This document shows positions 6,916 to 14,594 of a stretch of 37,767 nucleotides of DNA, in pieces. Position 1 is the first letter of the stretch; every line of letters begins with the position of its first letter. Under the pieces are notes generated by a model. The model worked only from the letters and a program-made list of their open reading frames with translations, searched no databases and was not told where the DNA came from. The stretch is from Synergistaceae bacterium. GTDB lineage: Bacteria > Synergistota > Synergistia > Synergistales > Aminobacteriaceae. Where the stretch lies: contig JAISUO010000092.1 in assembly GCA_031272035.1 (NCBI GenBank), forward strand, positions 1 to 37,767. The letters are read 5' to 3'. The position numbers were made by a program, and so were the translations under genes.

Positions 6916-7833
6916 TTGTTCAATTCGCTTCCGTTGTCGGCGGAGGAAAAAGACATTCTGAACAATTTGCTGAACGGGGTCTGTGTGGTGGACCGGGCGA
7001 GACGGATTCAGTACTGGAATGAATCGGCTCTGTCCATCACCGGCTATACCGCCGAAGATGTGGTGGGAAAAACCTGCGCGAAAGACGTGGTGGCTCATAC
7101 GATGGGGTCCGAGAGTCACTGCGACGCGCTCTGCCCCATGCTGGCGGGAGAGTCTTCTCCGGTGCTCACCGTGGATATGCGACTGCGTCACAGAAACGGC
7201 TACACTCTGCCGGGAAAGATCCGATGCGTACCTCTGAGGGACGAGGCCGACCGGGTTATCGGAGCCCTTGAGATTTTCGAGCGTACCTACGTGGAGCGGG
7301 ATATTCTCAACCGCCTGGAGGACATGGGGCAAAAAGCCTATATCGACCTTCTGACGGGGATTCCCAACCGGCGCTACGCCGAGGAGGCTCTGGGGGACTA
7401 TCTGGACATCTACGAGAAAAGAGGGCGGAACCTCTCCGTTCTCCTGGCGGACGTCGATTTTTTCAAGAAAGTGAACGACACCTGGGGGCACGATACGGGA
7501 GACACGGTTCTCCGGGCTACGGCCGAAGCGCTTCGCGCCAGCGTGCGTTCCGTGGACCTGGTGAGTCGCTGGGGAGGGGAAGAATTTCTGATTATCCTGA
7601 GAGACGTCAACTCCAGGACGCTGTTTGAGAGAGCCGAAGCCCTTCGGGCGCAGATCGACGGGCGCAGGATGGAATGCGGCAAAAACGAGGTGGCCGTCAC
7701 GATGTCCTTCGGCGGCGCGGCGGCGAAAAAGGGCGACTCCATCGAATCTCTGGTGGGCCGAGCCGACGCCTGCCTCTACAAAAGCAAACGGAACGGCAGA
7801 AACTGCGTCACCGTCGAGTCGGATGAGGAATAA
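6916..7833 (+). CDS. PAS-GGDEF diguanylate cyclase
   Basis: A PAS sensor domain (about residues 10-120) precedes a GGDEF domain (about 140-300). GGEEF, the active site that makes cyclic di-GMP from two GTP, is at residues 220-224. An RSVD (RxxD) inhibitory site stands five residues before it, so product feedback should be retained. The PAS part has cysteines in the stretch CDALCPM, but the bound ligand or cofactor is not evident. No membrane segment is seen, so it is cytosolic. TTG 6916 is preferred because GAGGGAG lies nine bases upstream; the frame stays open to a GTG at 6880, which would add 12 residues. A TATAAT at 6821-6826 may be the -10. The target process is unknown. Confidence 0.85.
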   Translation: MFNSLPLSAEEKDILNNLLNGVCVVDRARRIQYWNESALSITGYTAEDVVGKTCAKDVVAHTMGSESHCDALCPMLAGESSPVLTVDMRLRHRNGYTLPGKIRCVPLRDEADRVIGALEIFERTYVERDILNRLEDMGQKAYIDLLTGIPNRRYAEEALGDYLDIYEKRGRNLSVLLADVDFFKKVNDTWGHDTGDTVLRATAEALRASVRSVDLVSRWGGEEFLIILRDVNSRTLFERAEALRAQIDGRRMECGKNEVAVTMSFGGAAAKKGDSIESLVGRADACLYKSKRNGRNCVTVESDEE

Positions 7834-7860
7834 CCGGGTCGAGGGGGTCGGATCTCTCCC

Positions 7861-8778
7861 TTAAATTTTGATTTGCTCCTGCCCCAGATATTTCAAATTC
7901 GCCGACAGGGTTTCGTCCAGCGTGGGCACCGACGACGACGCGCCCTTGCGCGAGACGGCCAGCGACGACGCGACGGACGCTCGGCGAAGCGCCTCTTCCA
8001 CCGGCTGGCCGTCGACCAGCGAGCTGAGGAAATAACCGGTGAACGTGTCGCCTGCCGCCGTCGTATCGACCACCGGCACGTCGTAAATGCCGTGAATCAG
8101 CGTCGCTTTCGCGTCGCGGTAGACGACCCCTTCGCGGCCTATCGTCAAAACCACCGACGACGAGGGGAACATGCGCAGAATCTCGTTCACGATATCCTCC
8201 GGCGCGTCTTTCCCCGAAAGCCCCCTGCCCTCGACTTCATTCACGAGAAAATAATCTACAAGGTCAAGCGGATAGCCTTTGATCTCCGGCCCGAAAGGCG
8301 CGAGGTTGAAAGCGATGCGGAGTTTTTTTTCGCGAGCGCGTTTCATCATGCAGGGGATGCCGTTCACTTCGTTTTGCAGGACGAGAAAATCGCCCTCGCC
8401 GAAACCGCCGAGCGCCCGGTCGATGAGCGCTTCGTCGAGCTCGCTGTTGGCCCCGGCGTGGAGGATGATGCAGTTCTCGCCCGCGGAGTTGACCTGTATT
8501 ATCGCGTGTCCCGTCGTGCTCCCCGACGAATCAACAAAGCTGACGTCAACTCCGGCGTCCCGCATTATATCGATCATGCCGCGCCCGTCCGCGCCCGTTT
8601 TGCCCGCGTGAGAGACGCGGCCTCCGGCTTTCGCCAGGGCGATGGACTGGTTCAGCCCCTTGCCTCCGGGAAACCTGTTGAGGGCCAGCGACGGAATCGT
8701 CTCGCCCGGTTTGACGAAATCCTTCACGTCGTATACGTAATCGATATTTATCGAGCCGATGTTCAGTATCTTCTTCAC
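7861..8778 (-). CDS. rbsK: PfkB-family sugar kinase, ribokinase-like
   Basis: The 305-residue protein is a PfkB carbohydrate kinase. It shows the N-terminal IGSINIDYVYDV substrate strand, FPGGKGLNQSIALAKAGG (signature 1, about residues 37-54) and DTTAAGDTFTGYF near residue 240 (signature 2, with the catalytic Asp). Ribokinases usually have GKGANQ and DTTGAGD, so both motifs are slightly off, and another pentose or nucleoside is possible. It is the last gene of the ABC sugar operon, 30 bases after the permease gene, and would phosphorylate the imported sugar. No rbsD mutarotase gene is present. It converges on the diguanylate cyclase gene. Confidence 0.8.
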   Translation of the reverse strand: MKKILNIGSINIDYVYDVKDFVKPGETIPSLALNRFPGGKGLNQSIALAKAGGRVSHAGKTGADGRGMIDIMRDAGVDVSFVDSSGSTTGHAIIQVNSAGENCIILHAGANSELDEALIDRALGGFGEGDFLVLQNEVNGIPCMMKRAREKKLRIAFNLAPFGPEIKGYPLDLVDYFLVNEVEGRGLSGKDAPEDIVNEILRMFPSSSVVLTIGREGVVYRDAKATLIHGIYDVPVVDTTAAGDTFTGYFLSSLVDGQPVEEALRRASVASSLAVSRKGASSSVPTLDETLSANLKYLGQEQIKI

Positions 8779-8808
8779 AAAAAGGCACGCCCTTTCGTAT
8801 CCGTTTCG

Positions 8809-9780
8809 TCATCTCAGCATGAGGGAAATTTTCGCCCTGTACGTGTCGAGCACCACCGCGAAAACGATGATCGCGCCCGTCACGATCTGGCGGGCGAAGT
8901 CGCTCATGCCCAAAAGCAGGAGGCCGTTGTTGAGCACGCCGATTATCGCCGCGCCGAACAGCGTCCCTATGAGGCTGCCCTTGCCGCCGCTCATGCTCGT
9001 GCCGCCTATCACCACCGCCGCTATCGCGTTGAGCTCGAAGCCGTTTCCGAGGATGGGCGAGGCGATGTTGAGGCGGAGCATGTAAAGTATCGCCGCCATA
9101 CCCACCGTCGCGCCGCATATCACGTAGGCCGCGACCTTGTAGATTTTGGTGTTGTGGCCGGAGAGCCGGACCGCCTCTTCGTTGTTGCCTATCGCGTAAA
9201 TCATCCGGCCGAAGACGGTCTTTTTGAGAATGAAGTGGGCTGCCAGCACAAGGATTATCGCCATGATGAAGATGACGGGGATGCCGAAATACGAGAGCGA
9301 CCCGAACGCGTTGAACGCCTTCGGGAACGAGAAGATCGTACGCGAGTTGCTGACCTGGAGGGCCGCGCCGCGCGCCATGTTGAGCATACCCAGCGTCACG
9401 ACGAACGAGTGAATCTTCCAGTTCTCGCTGACCCACCCGTTGAAGAGCCCGCACGCCATGCCCGCCGCCATCGATGCGAGCAGGGCGAGGGAAATCGCCG
9501 TACCGACGGAGAGCGACTTGTCCGTTATCGTCAGTCCGGCCAGAATCGTGCAGAGCGCGAGCACCGAGCCGACGGAGAGGTCGATCCCCCCGAGGAGGAT
9601 GACGAACGTCATGCCCACGGATATGACCGTGTTGATGCTTATCTGCGTGAAGATGTTCGATATGTTCATCATCGTTGCGAAGTTCGGCGCCCTGAAAGAA
9701 AACAGCAGGCACAATATGACGAGGATCACGCCGATTCCCGCTTCGTTGAGCAGCAAATACATTATTTTTTTGGTATTCAT
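8809..9780 (-). CDS. rbsC: Sugar ABC transporter permease (RbsC type)
   Basis: The 323-residue membrane protein belongs to the BPD_transp_2 permeases of ribose/xylose/galactose-type importers. About eight to ten hydrophobic segments are visible, and GGIDLSVGSVLALC (about residues 65-78) is the family signature. The cytoplasmic loop around GNNEEAVRLSGHNTK corresponds to the ATPase-contacting region. It lies 13 bases after the ATPase gene and 30 bases before the kinase gene, clearly within one transcript. Confidence 0.88.
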   Translation of the reverse strand: MNTKKIMYLLLNEAGIGVILVILCLLFSFRAPNFATMMNISNIFTQISINTVISVGMTFVILLGGIDLSVGSVLALCTILAGLTITDKSLSVGTAISLALLASMAAGMACGLFNGWVSENWKIHSFVVTLGMLNMARGAALQVSNSRTIFSFPKAFNAFGSLSYFGIPVIFIMAIILVLAAHFILKKTVFGRMIYAIGNNEEAVRLSGHNTKIYKVAAYVICGATVGMAAILYMLRLNIASPILGNGFELNAIAAVVIGGTSMSGGKGSLIGTLFGAAIIGVLNNGLLLLGMSDFARQIVTGAIIVFAVVLDTYRAKISLMLR

Positions 9781-9793
9781 ACCGTGTCCCTTC

Positions 9794-11287
9794 CTACGAA
9801 ACCTGATACGCGTATTTCAAAATGCGTTCCTGCTCGAAGTCGGGACGAAGAACTTCACCCGACACCTGACCGTTGGAGAATACGATTATCCTGTGACAAA
9901 TCCCGATGAGCTCGCTCAAATCCGACGAGACTATCATAATGCCCTTGCCCTCAGCAAGCAGCCGCCACAGCAGCATATAAATCTCATACTTCGCGCCCAC
10001 GTCGATGCCGCGCGTGGGTTCGTCGAAGATAAACACGCGGGCGTTGCGCATCATCCATTTGGCGAGGACGACTTTCTGCTGGTTCCCGCCCGACAGGTTA
10101 CGGACGAGTTGCGCTGTCGACGGCGTTTTGATGGACAGACCGGCGACGAGGGATTCGGCATGTTCGCGTTCGGCGCGCCTGTCGATGAGGCCGCCGCGGG
10201 AGAGCTTATCGAGCGCCGCAAGGGATATGTTGGCGTCGAGCTGCATGTCGAGCACGAGCCCCTGGGATTTTCTGTCCTCGGTCAACAGACAGATTCCCTC
10301 CCTCACCGCGTCGCGCGGAGACCTGATGGCGAGTTCGCGCCCTTTCAGCAGGACGCTGCCGCCGAGCTTCCGGTCGGCCCCGAAAATCGCGCGCACCGTC
10401 TCGGTCCGTTTCGAGCCGACGAGGCCGGACAAACCCAATATCTCGCCGCGCCTCAAGGCGAACGATATTTCGTGCGGGCTTGACGCGATACGAAGGTTGC
10501 GGACTTCGAGAAGGGAGACGTCCTCGGGGGCGGGCTCGTCCATAAAAGGATACTCGGAGCTCATCCTGCGCCCGACCATCATGGACACTATCTCGGGTAT
10601 CTTTATCCCGTCCACGCCGCGCGTATCGACGAGTTCGCCGTTGCGCAGGACGGTCACCCTGTCGCCTGTTTCGTAAATTTCTTTAAGGTGATGCGAAATG
10701 TAAATGACCGTCAAACCCTGTTGTTTTTCGATTCTTATGATGTCAAAAAGCCGCGATATTTCGCCGGGCGAGAGGGTGGCCGTCGGTTCGTCCAGCACCA
10801 GCACGCGGCACTTCGACGATATTGCCTTCGCTATCTCGACGAGTTGCATCTGCGCGATGCCCAGGAGTTCGACGGGCGTCGCCGGGTCTATGTCAAGCCC
10901 GACGCGGCGCAAAACCTCCGACGCGTCCGAGTGAAGTTTTTTGCTGTCCACGACGCAGCCTTTGCGGGGCAGACGGTCGAAAAAAATATTTTCAGCGACG
11001 GACAGGTAAGAAAGGAGGTTAAATTCCTGATAAACGACCCTGATGCCGGCGTCCATCGCCTCGCGGGGCGTACGCGGCGCGTAGGGCGCGCCGTCGAGCG
11101 TCATCTCGCCGCTGTCGGGCGGGTATATGCCGCAGATTATTTTGATGAGCGTCGATTTGCCCGCGCCGTTCTCTCCGACCATGGCATGAACCTCGCCGCG
11201 CCGGATGGTCAGGGTCACGTCGGACAACGCCCTCACTCCGGGGAAACTCTTGGAAACGTTTTTTATGGACAGAATATCCTGTTCCAT
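9794..11287 (-). CDS. rbsA: Sugar ABC transporter ATP-binding protein (RbsA type)
   Basis: The 497-residue protein contains two ABC ATPase domains in tandem, as in RbsA, MglA and XylG. Domain one has Walker A GENGAGKST (about residues 38-46) and Walker B LVLDEPTA. Domain two has a degenerate Walker A region (GLVGSKRTE), the signature LSGGNQQKV and Walker B FIFDEPTRG. The degenerate second site is normal in this family. It powers uptake through the adjacent permease. A 12-bp hairpin separates it from the binding-protein gene. Confidence 0.9.
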   Translation of the reverse strand: MEQDILSIKNVSKSFPGVRALSDVTLTIRRGEVHAMVGENGAGKSTLIKIICGIYPPDSGEMTLDGAPYAPRTPREAMDAGIRVVYQEFNLLSYLSVAENIFFDRLPRKGCVVDSKKLHSDASEVLRRVGLDIDPATPVELLGIAQMQLVEIAKAISSKCRVLVLDEPTATLSPGEISRLFDIIRIEKQQGLTVIYISHHLKEIYETGDRVTVLRNGELVDTRGVDGIKIPEIVSMMVGRRMSSEYPFMDEPAPEDVSLLEVRNLRIASSPHEISFALRRGEILGLSGLVGSKRTETVRAIFGADRKLGGSVLLKGRELAIRSPRDAVREGICLLTEDRKSQGLVLDMQLDANISLAALDKLSRGGLIDRRAEREHAESLVAGLSIKTPSTAQLVRNLSGGNQQKVVLAKWMMRNARVFIFDEPTRGIDVGAKYEIYMLLWRLLAEGKGIMIVSSDLSELIGICHRIIVFSNGQVSGEVLRPDFEQERILKYAYQVS

Positions 11288-11302
11288 TATATTTTTCTGA
11301 CG

Positions 11303-11340
11303 TTCGGACGCGGCCCGAAACTTCGCGAGCCGCGCCCGAA
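11303..11340 (-). other. 12-bp stem-loop between rbsB and rbsA
   Basis: On the minus strand TTCGGGCGCGGC and GCCGCGTCCGAA pair over 12 bp with one G-U, around a 14-base loop. No T tract follows, so it is not a classical terminator. Such hairpins after binding-protein genes often stabilise the upstream mRNA segment and raise its level relative to the ATPase and permease; that role is inferred here. Confidence 0.6.
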
Positions 11341-11353
11341 TTTGTCCGTTGAA

Positions 11354-12301
11354 TTACTTCAGGTCCGCCGCGGCGACGACTTTGACGTCCGTCTTGTACC
11401 AGCCGGAGGTCTGCGCGCCCGCTTCTTTTCTCAGGATAGCGAGCCCCGCTTTGATCCCGCTTGCGGCAAGCTCCGGGCCGAACTGGTCGACCGTCGCCAG
11501 CATCTTGCCCTCTTTGATCAGCTCCTGGCAGGCGCCGATGTTGTCGAAACCGACGAGTTCGATTTTGCCGACTTTGCCGGCGGCTTCGATTGCGCGGGCT
11601 GCCCCCAGAGCCATCGAGTCGTTGGCGCACAGAACGCCCTGCACGTCGGGGTACTTCGTGAGCAGGTTCGTCACTACGGTGTTCGCTTCCTCAGTCTCCC
11701 AGTGGGCGGTGGTGGATTCGAGCGTCGTCATCCCGGTCTCCGCGATGGCTTTGTCGAAGCCGTCCTTGCGCTGTTTCGCGTTGTCCGCGCCGGGGTTGCC
11801 CTCAATGATGATGACCTTCGCGCCCTTGCCGAGTTTTCCGCCGAGGAATTTGCCGACGAGGTAGGATCCCTCTTCGTTATCGGGGCCGACAAAGAGGAAG
11901 TCTTCGGGCAGCCCGTTGTCTTTGAGGGCCTGCTTATCGAGTGTGACGTCGAAGTTGACGACGATAATGCCGGCGTCCACGGCCTTTTTGACGGAGGGAA
12001 CGAGTCCGACGGAGTCCGCGGGGGCGAGCACTATGACGTCAACCTTCTGGGAGATGAAGTTCTCGACCGCGTTGATCTGCGTGTCGATGTCCGTCTCGGA
12101 GTTCATGCCGACGGCGATGAGCTCGAACGTTCCGTCTTCTTTCGCGAACTTCTGAGCGCCTTCTTCCATCGTCTTGAAGAACTCGTTCGCCAGCGATTTC
12201 ATCACGAGGCCGACCACCGGCTTCCTGTCGGCGGCGAATACCGCCGTACAACAGGCGACAAGCACAAAGGCCGTCAATGCCGCAACAAGTATTCTTTTCA
12301 T
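11354..12301 (-). CDS. rbsB: Periplasmic sugar-binding protein (RbsB type)
   Basis: The 315-residue protein is a type I periplasmic binding protein (Peripla_BP_4). It has an N-terminal export signal, MKRILVAALTAFVLVACC and following residues, with a likely signal peptidase I site after VFA; an LVAC lipobox at residue 17 makes a lipoprotein an alternative. Recognisable parts are VVGLVMKSLANEFF, QKVDVIVLAPADSVGL, NDSMALGAARAIEAAG and ELVGFDN. ATG 12301 is chosen because GAGGAGG precedes it closely; a TTG upstream would overlap that ribosome site. It heads the operon binding protein, ATPase, permease, kinase. Ribose is the default guess, but the sugar is unproven. Confidence 0.88.
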   Translation of the reverse strand: MKRILVAALTAFVLVACCTAVFAADRKPVVGLVMKSLANEFFKTMEEGAQKFAKEDGTFELIAVGMNSETDIDTQINAVENFISQKVDVIVLAPADSVGLVPSVKKAVDAGIIVVNFDVTLDKQALKDNGLPEDFLFVGPDNEEGSYLVGKFLGGKLGKGAKVIIIEGNPGADNAKQRKDGFDKAIAETGMTTLESTTAHWETEEANTVVTNLLTKYPDVQGVLCANDSMALGAARAIEAAGKVGKIELVGFDNIGACQELIKEGKMLATVDQFGPELAASGIKAGLAILRKEAGAQTSGWYKTDVKVVAAADLK

Positions 12302-12437
12302 ATTTTTCTTCCTCCTCAATGAAATAATACGTTAACCGGAACACACCAACGGGACACGCAGTCGTCACTCCACCATGCAAAGCCCCCTCTCCATTCCAGA
12401 ACGCCGTTCGACGAGTTTTTCGGAATTTATAAAAATA

Positions 12438-12461
12438 TTTACGAAAATGTTTTACGAAAAT
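12438..12461. repeat. Two direct copies of TTTACGAAAAT, 13-bp period
   Basis: TTTACGAAAAT occurs at 12438-12448 and 12451-12461 in the AT-rich region upstream of rbsB. It may be a regulator site or a chance duplication. A minus-strand TATAAT at 12477-12472 is a possible -10 for the sugar operon, without a convincing -35. Confidence 0.45.
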
Positions 12462-12575
12462 CTTTTCTTTAATTATATCGTTTGCCCGCGCGACGGCGTC
12501 CACAATATCTATTTTTTTGTTGAGACAGACGGCGAGGGCGCTGATAAACGCGTCCGCTCCGCCGCTCGGGCCCCG
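12450..12575 (-). pseudogene. Remnant of a second PfkB-family sugar kinase
   Basis: A minus-strand frame without its own gene reads GPSGGADAFISALAVCL, then NKKIDIVDAVARAND, before becoming unrelated, lysine/phenylalanine-rich sequence. GGADAFISALA is the C-terminal signature of PfkB carbohydrate kinases, where the Asp is catalytic, and the following helix (DAV-RAN) also fits. Neither the N-terminal 230 residues nor the C-terminal tail is found. It is distinct from the intact kinase at the operon's other end. It is best read as a decayed gene fragment left when the operon was inserted or rearranged. The rest of the 12302-12844 gap holds no other gene I can support. Confidence 0.6.
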
Positions 12576-12844
12576 CTCCTGAAACGATATGAGGGACCCT
12601 GTTATTTATAAATGATTCGGCGATTTATTACAAGTTTCCGATACGAACCTGTTTCTGAATTTTAAACTTCCGGATACAAACTTCATTATTTTTTGAAGAA
12701 GTGCTTTTTACCCGGTCGACATTTTTGAAATCTGCATTAAACTATATCCGAATTTTCGGGGTCTGCCCGGGGCAGGCCCTATCAATTTGCAGGGGGAATG
12801 CGACGGTGCATGTGTTTGACTATTCTTTCGAACTGGAGAATTAC

Positions 12845-13981
12845 ATGACGAGGGAAAGGTTTGAGAAGATCAGGGAATTTGCATCGACAAAGCAGACGCC
12901 GTTCCTGGTCACCTCCCTGGGGGTTATCGACAGAAAATATGACGAATTGAAAAAAGCTATGCCCTACGCCAAAGTTTACTACGCGATCAAAGCGAACCCC
13001 GAAGAAAAAGTTCTGCGGCTTTTGCTGGACAAGGGAAGCTGTTTCGACATCGCCTCCGTTTATGAACTGGATCTCATGCTGAAACTGGGAGCGACGCCGG
13101 ACCGCCTGAGTTATGGCAACACCATCAAAAAAAGCCGGGACATCAAATACGCCTATGAAAAAGGGCTGCGTCTTTTCGCCTCGGACTCCGAAAGCGACGT
13201 CCGGAAGCTGGCGGAGAACGCGCCGGGAAGCAGCGTATTTTTCCGCATTCTGGCGAACGGAGTGGGGGCGGACTGGCCTCTGTCCCGCAAATTTGGGGCG
13301 CAGCCCGACGTGATTTTCGAGAACGTCCTTCTGGCGAAGCGGCTGGGGCTGAACCCCCGGGGAATTTCCTTTCACGTGGGATCCCAGCAGCACGACGTCA
13401 CCCAGTGGCGTATCGCGCTGAATACCTGCAGGGAGCTTTTCGACGCTCTGAGGCAGCATGGAATCCGGCTTGATCTCATCAATATGGGAGGGGGATTTCC
13501 CGCCCACTACGTACATCCCGTTGAGGAGACCTACGTTTACGCGGCGGAAATCACGGACTACATGCGCGAGTTTTTCGGCGATGAGTTTCCCCAGGTGATC
13601 GTGGAACCCGGGCGTTATATGGCCGGCGACGCGGGAGTGCTTGTGTCGGAGGTCGTTATGATCTCCAACAAGGAGCGCGAAAGCGGAATCCCCTGGCTTT
13701 ACATCGACGCGGGCAAATTCGGGGGACTCATCGAGACGATGGACGAATGCATCCGGTATCCCGTTTATTCCGAACGGGTCGGAGAGGCCAACGACTACGT
13801 TCTTGCGGGACCTACCTGTGACAGCATGGATGTTCTCTACGAAAAAACTCCCTGCCGGCTTCCCAGCAACCTGCAGGAAGGAGACAGGCTTTATCTCTTT
13901 ACGGCGGGAGCCTACACCCAAACCTACAGCGCGGTTTTTTTCAACGGTTTTCCCCCTCTGCGGTCCTATGTCATCGAGTGA
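12845..13981 (+). CDS. Ornithine/lysine decarboxylase-like PLP enzyme (alanine-racemase fold)
   Basis: The 378-residue protein belongs to the Orn/Dap/Arg decarboxylase 2 family, which removes the alpha-carboxyl of basic amino acids to give polyamines. PLP would bind Lys49 in VYYAIKANP; other motifs are HVGSQ, NMGGGFP, VEPGRYM and GPTCDSMDVLY, with Cys325-Asp in the position of the catalytic Cys-Asp of eukaryotic-type ODC. The length is like the bifunctional lysine/ornithine decarboxylase of Selenomonas (about 393). The CDSMD motif argues against diaminopimelate or carboxynorspermidine decarboxylase. ATG 12845 begins MTRERFEKIREF; the frame is open further upstream to 12701 but without family homology. 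It is probably monocistronic. Substrate choice is inferred. Confidence 0.82.
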   Translation: MTRERFEKIREFASTKQTPFLVTSLGVIDRKYDELKKAMPYAKVYYAIKANPEEKVLRLLLDKGSCFDIASVYELDLMLKLGATPDRLSYGNTIKKSRDIKYAYEKGLRLFASDSESDVRKLAENAPGSSVFFRILANGVGADWPLSRKFGAQPDVIFENVLLAKRLGLNPRGISFHVGSQQHDVTQWRIALNTCRELFDALRQHGIRLDLINMGGGFPAHYVHPVEETYVYAAEITDYMREFFGDEFPQVIVEPGRYMAGDAGVLVSEVVMISNKERESGIPWLYIDAGKFGGLIETMDECIRYPVYSERVGEANDYVLAGPTCDSMDVLYEKTPCRLPSNLQEGDRLYLFTAGAYTQTYSAVFFNGFPPLRSYVIE

Positions 13982-14003
13982 AAGAGAAAAACGATTCAGG
14001 AAC

Positions 14004-14040
14004 GGGGCGGGGTCGAGAGGGAACTCGCCTCGCCCTTTCA
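14004..14040 (+). terminator. Possible terminator after the decarboxylase gene
   Basis: GGGCGGGGTCGAG pairs imperfectly with CTCGCCTCGCCC and is followed by only TTTCAG. The stem is GC-rich but the T tract is poor. Confidence 0.4.
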
Positions 14041-14072
14041 GACTGTTTGGAGTTATAATAAATTCGTATGAA

Positions 14073-14078
14073 TATAAT
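14073..14078 (+). promoter_or_regulatory. -10 box ahead of queD
   Basis: TATAAT at 14073-14078, with a second TATAAT at 14054-14059. A weak -35 candidate is TTGGAG at 14047-14052, 20 bases from the downstream -10. It would give a 5' leader of about 130 bases before queD. Confidence 0.4.
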
Positions 14079-14096
14079 GTAACGTAAAATTGCAAA

Positions 14097-14199
14097 AGGC
14101 AGGGGCTTCGTCGTCGAGGAAAAATCGTTTCCCACGGGAGTCCCCCGATAAAAAGTATCGAGTTTGCCTCGCCCGGCGCGCGGCTTTCGTTCGGGCGAG
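14097..14199 (+). promoter_or_regulatory. Structured 5' leader of queD-folE2
   Basis: The leader can form a closing stem AGGCA (14097-14101) with TGCCT (14165-14169), enclosing GGGGCT/AGTCCCC (bulged, 14102-14145) and CGATA/TATCG (14146-14160). A strong alternative hairpin, CTCGCCCG (14168-14175) with CGGGCGAG (14192-14199), shares two bases with the closing stem and ends four bases before the Shine-Dalgarno. The mutually exclusive stems resemble a riboswitch or translational switch. I could not match it to preQ1 or tetrahydrofolate classes, and it may be chance GC-rich pairing. Confidence 0.35.
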
Positions 14200-14213
14200 A
14201 GTCAGGAGAAGGA

Positions 14214-14594
14214 ATGTTACTTCGTAAGGAATTTGTTTTTGACGCGGCTCATAATCTGATCCATTATCATGGAAAGTGCGAGGCTCTTCACGGGCATACC
14301 TACCGGCTGGCGGTGATTTTGGAGGGAACTCCGGGTGAAGAGGGCATGATCCTTGATTTCTGCGAACTTTCCGCCATTGTAAAAGAGCGCGTGGTGTCCC
14401 GGCTGGATCACGCCTATATCAATGACGTCATTGAGCAGCCCTCGGCCGAAAATATTGCCGCCTGGGTGTGGGATCAGATTGAAAGCGAGGTTTTGCGGGA
14501 CAACTGCAGACTGTCCTCCGTGGAGGTCTGGGAGACTGCCACCAGCTGCGCCGTTCTCACGGCCGGAGACCGGGCAAAGGAGCCGAAACGGTGA
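14214..14594 (+). CDS. queD: 6-carboxytetrahydropterin synthase QueD
   Basis: The 126-residue enzyme belongs to the 6-pyruvoyltetrahydropterin synthase family. QueD converts dihydroneopterin triphosphate to 6-carboxy-5,6,7,8-tetrahydropterin, the second step of queuosine synthesis. Zinc ligands are His13, His26 and His28 (FDAAH and HGHTY) and the catalytic cysteine is Cys22 in CEALHGH, the spacing typical of QueD and not of eukaryotic PTPS. The ATG has AGGAG five bases upstream. Its stop overlaps the folE2 start by four bases, which ties it to the enzyme that makes its substrate. Other queuosine genes are not in the window. Confidence 0.9.
   Translation: MLLRKEFVFDAAHNLIHYHGKCEALHGHTYRLAVILEGTPGEEGMILDFCELSAIVKERVVSRLDHAYINDVIEQPSAENIAAWVWDQIESEVLRDNCRLSSVEVWETATSCAVLTAGDRAKEPKR

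Noticed and set aside
7873-9909. 678-codon plus-strand frame opposite the sugar kinase and permease genes
   Set aside because: It is rich in Arg and His as a mirror of GC-rich sense codons, and the minus genes carry clear family motifs.
10688-12322. 544-codon plus-strand frame opposite the ABC ATPase and binding protein genes
   Set aside because: It is a mirror of the sense genes with no domain or start signal.
12039-12503. 154-codon frame running from the kinase remnant through the rbsB start
   Set aside because: Its early residues belong to the decayed kinase and the rest is out of frame with rbsB; there is no start signal.
12701-12844. Extension of the decarboxylase to the far upstream start
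   Set aside because: The added 48 residues show no family similarity and the family N-terminus starts near 12845.
14097-14199. preQ1 riboswitch before queD
   Set aside because: The compact preQ1-I aptamer pattern (short GC stem with an A-rich tail) was not found; only an unassigned structured leader is claimed.
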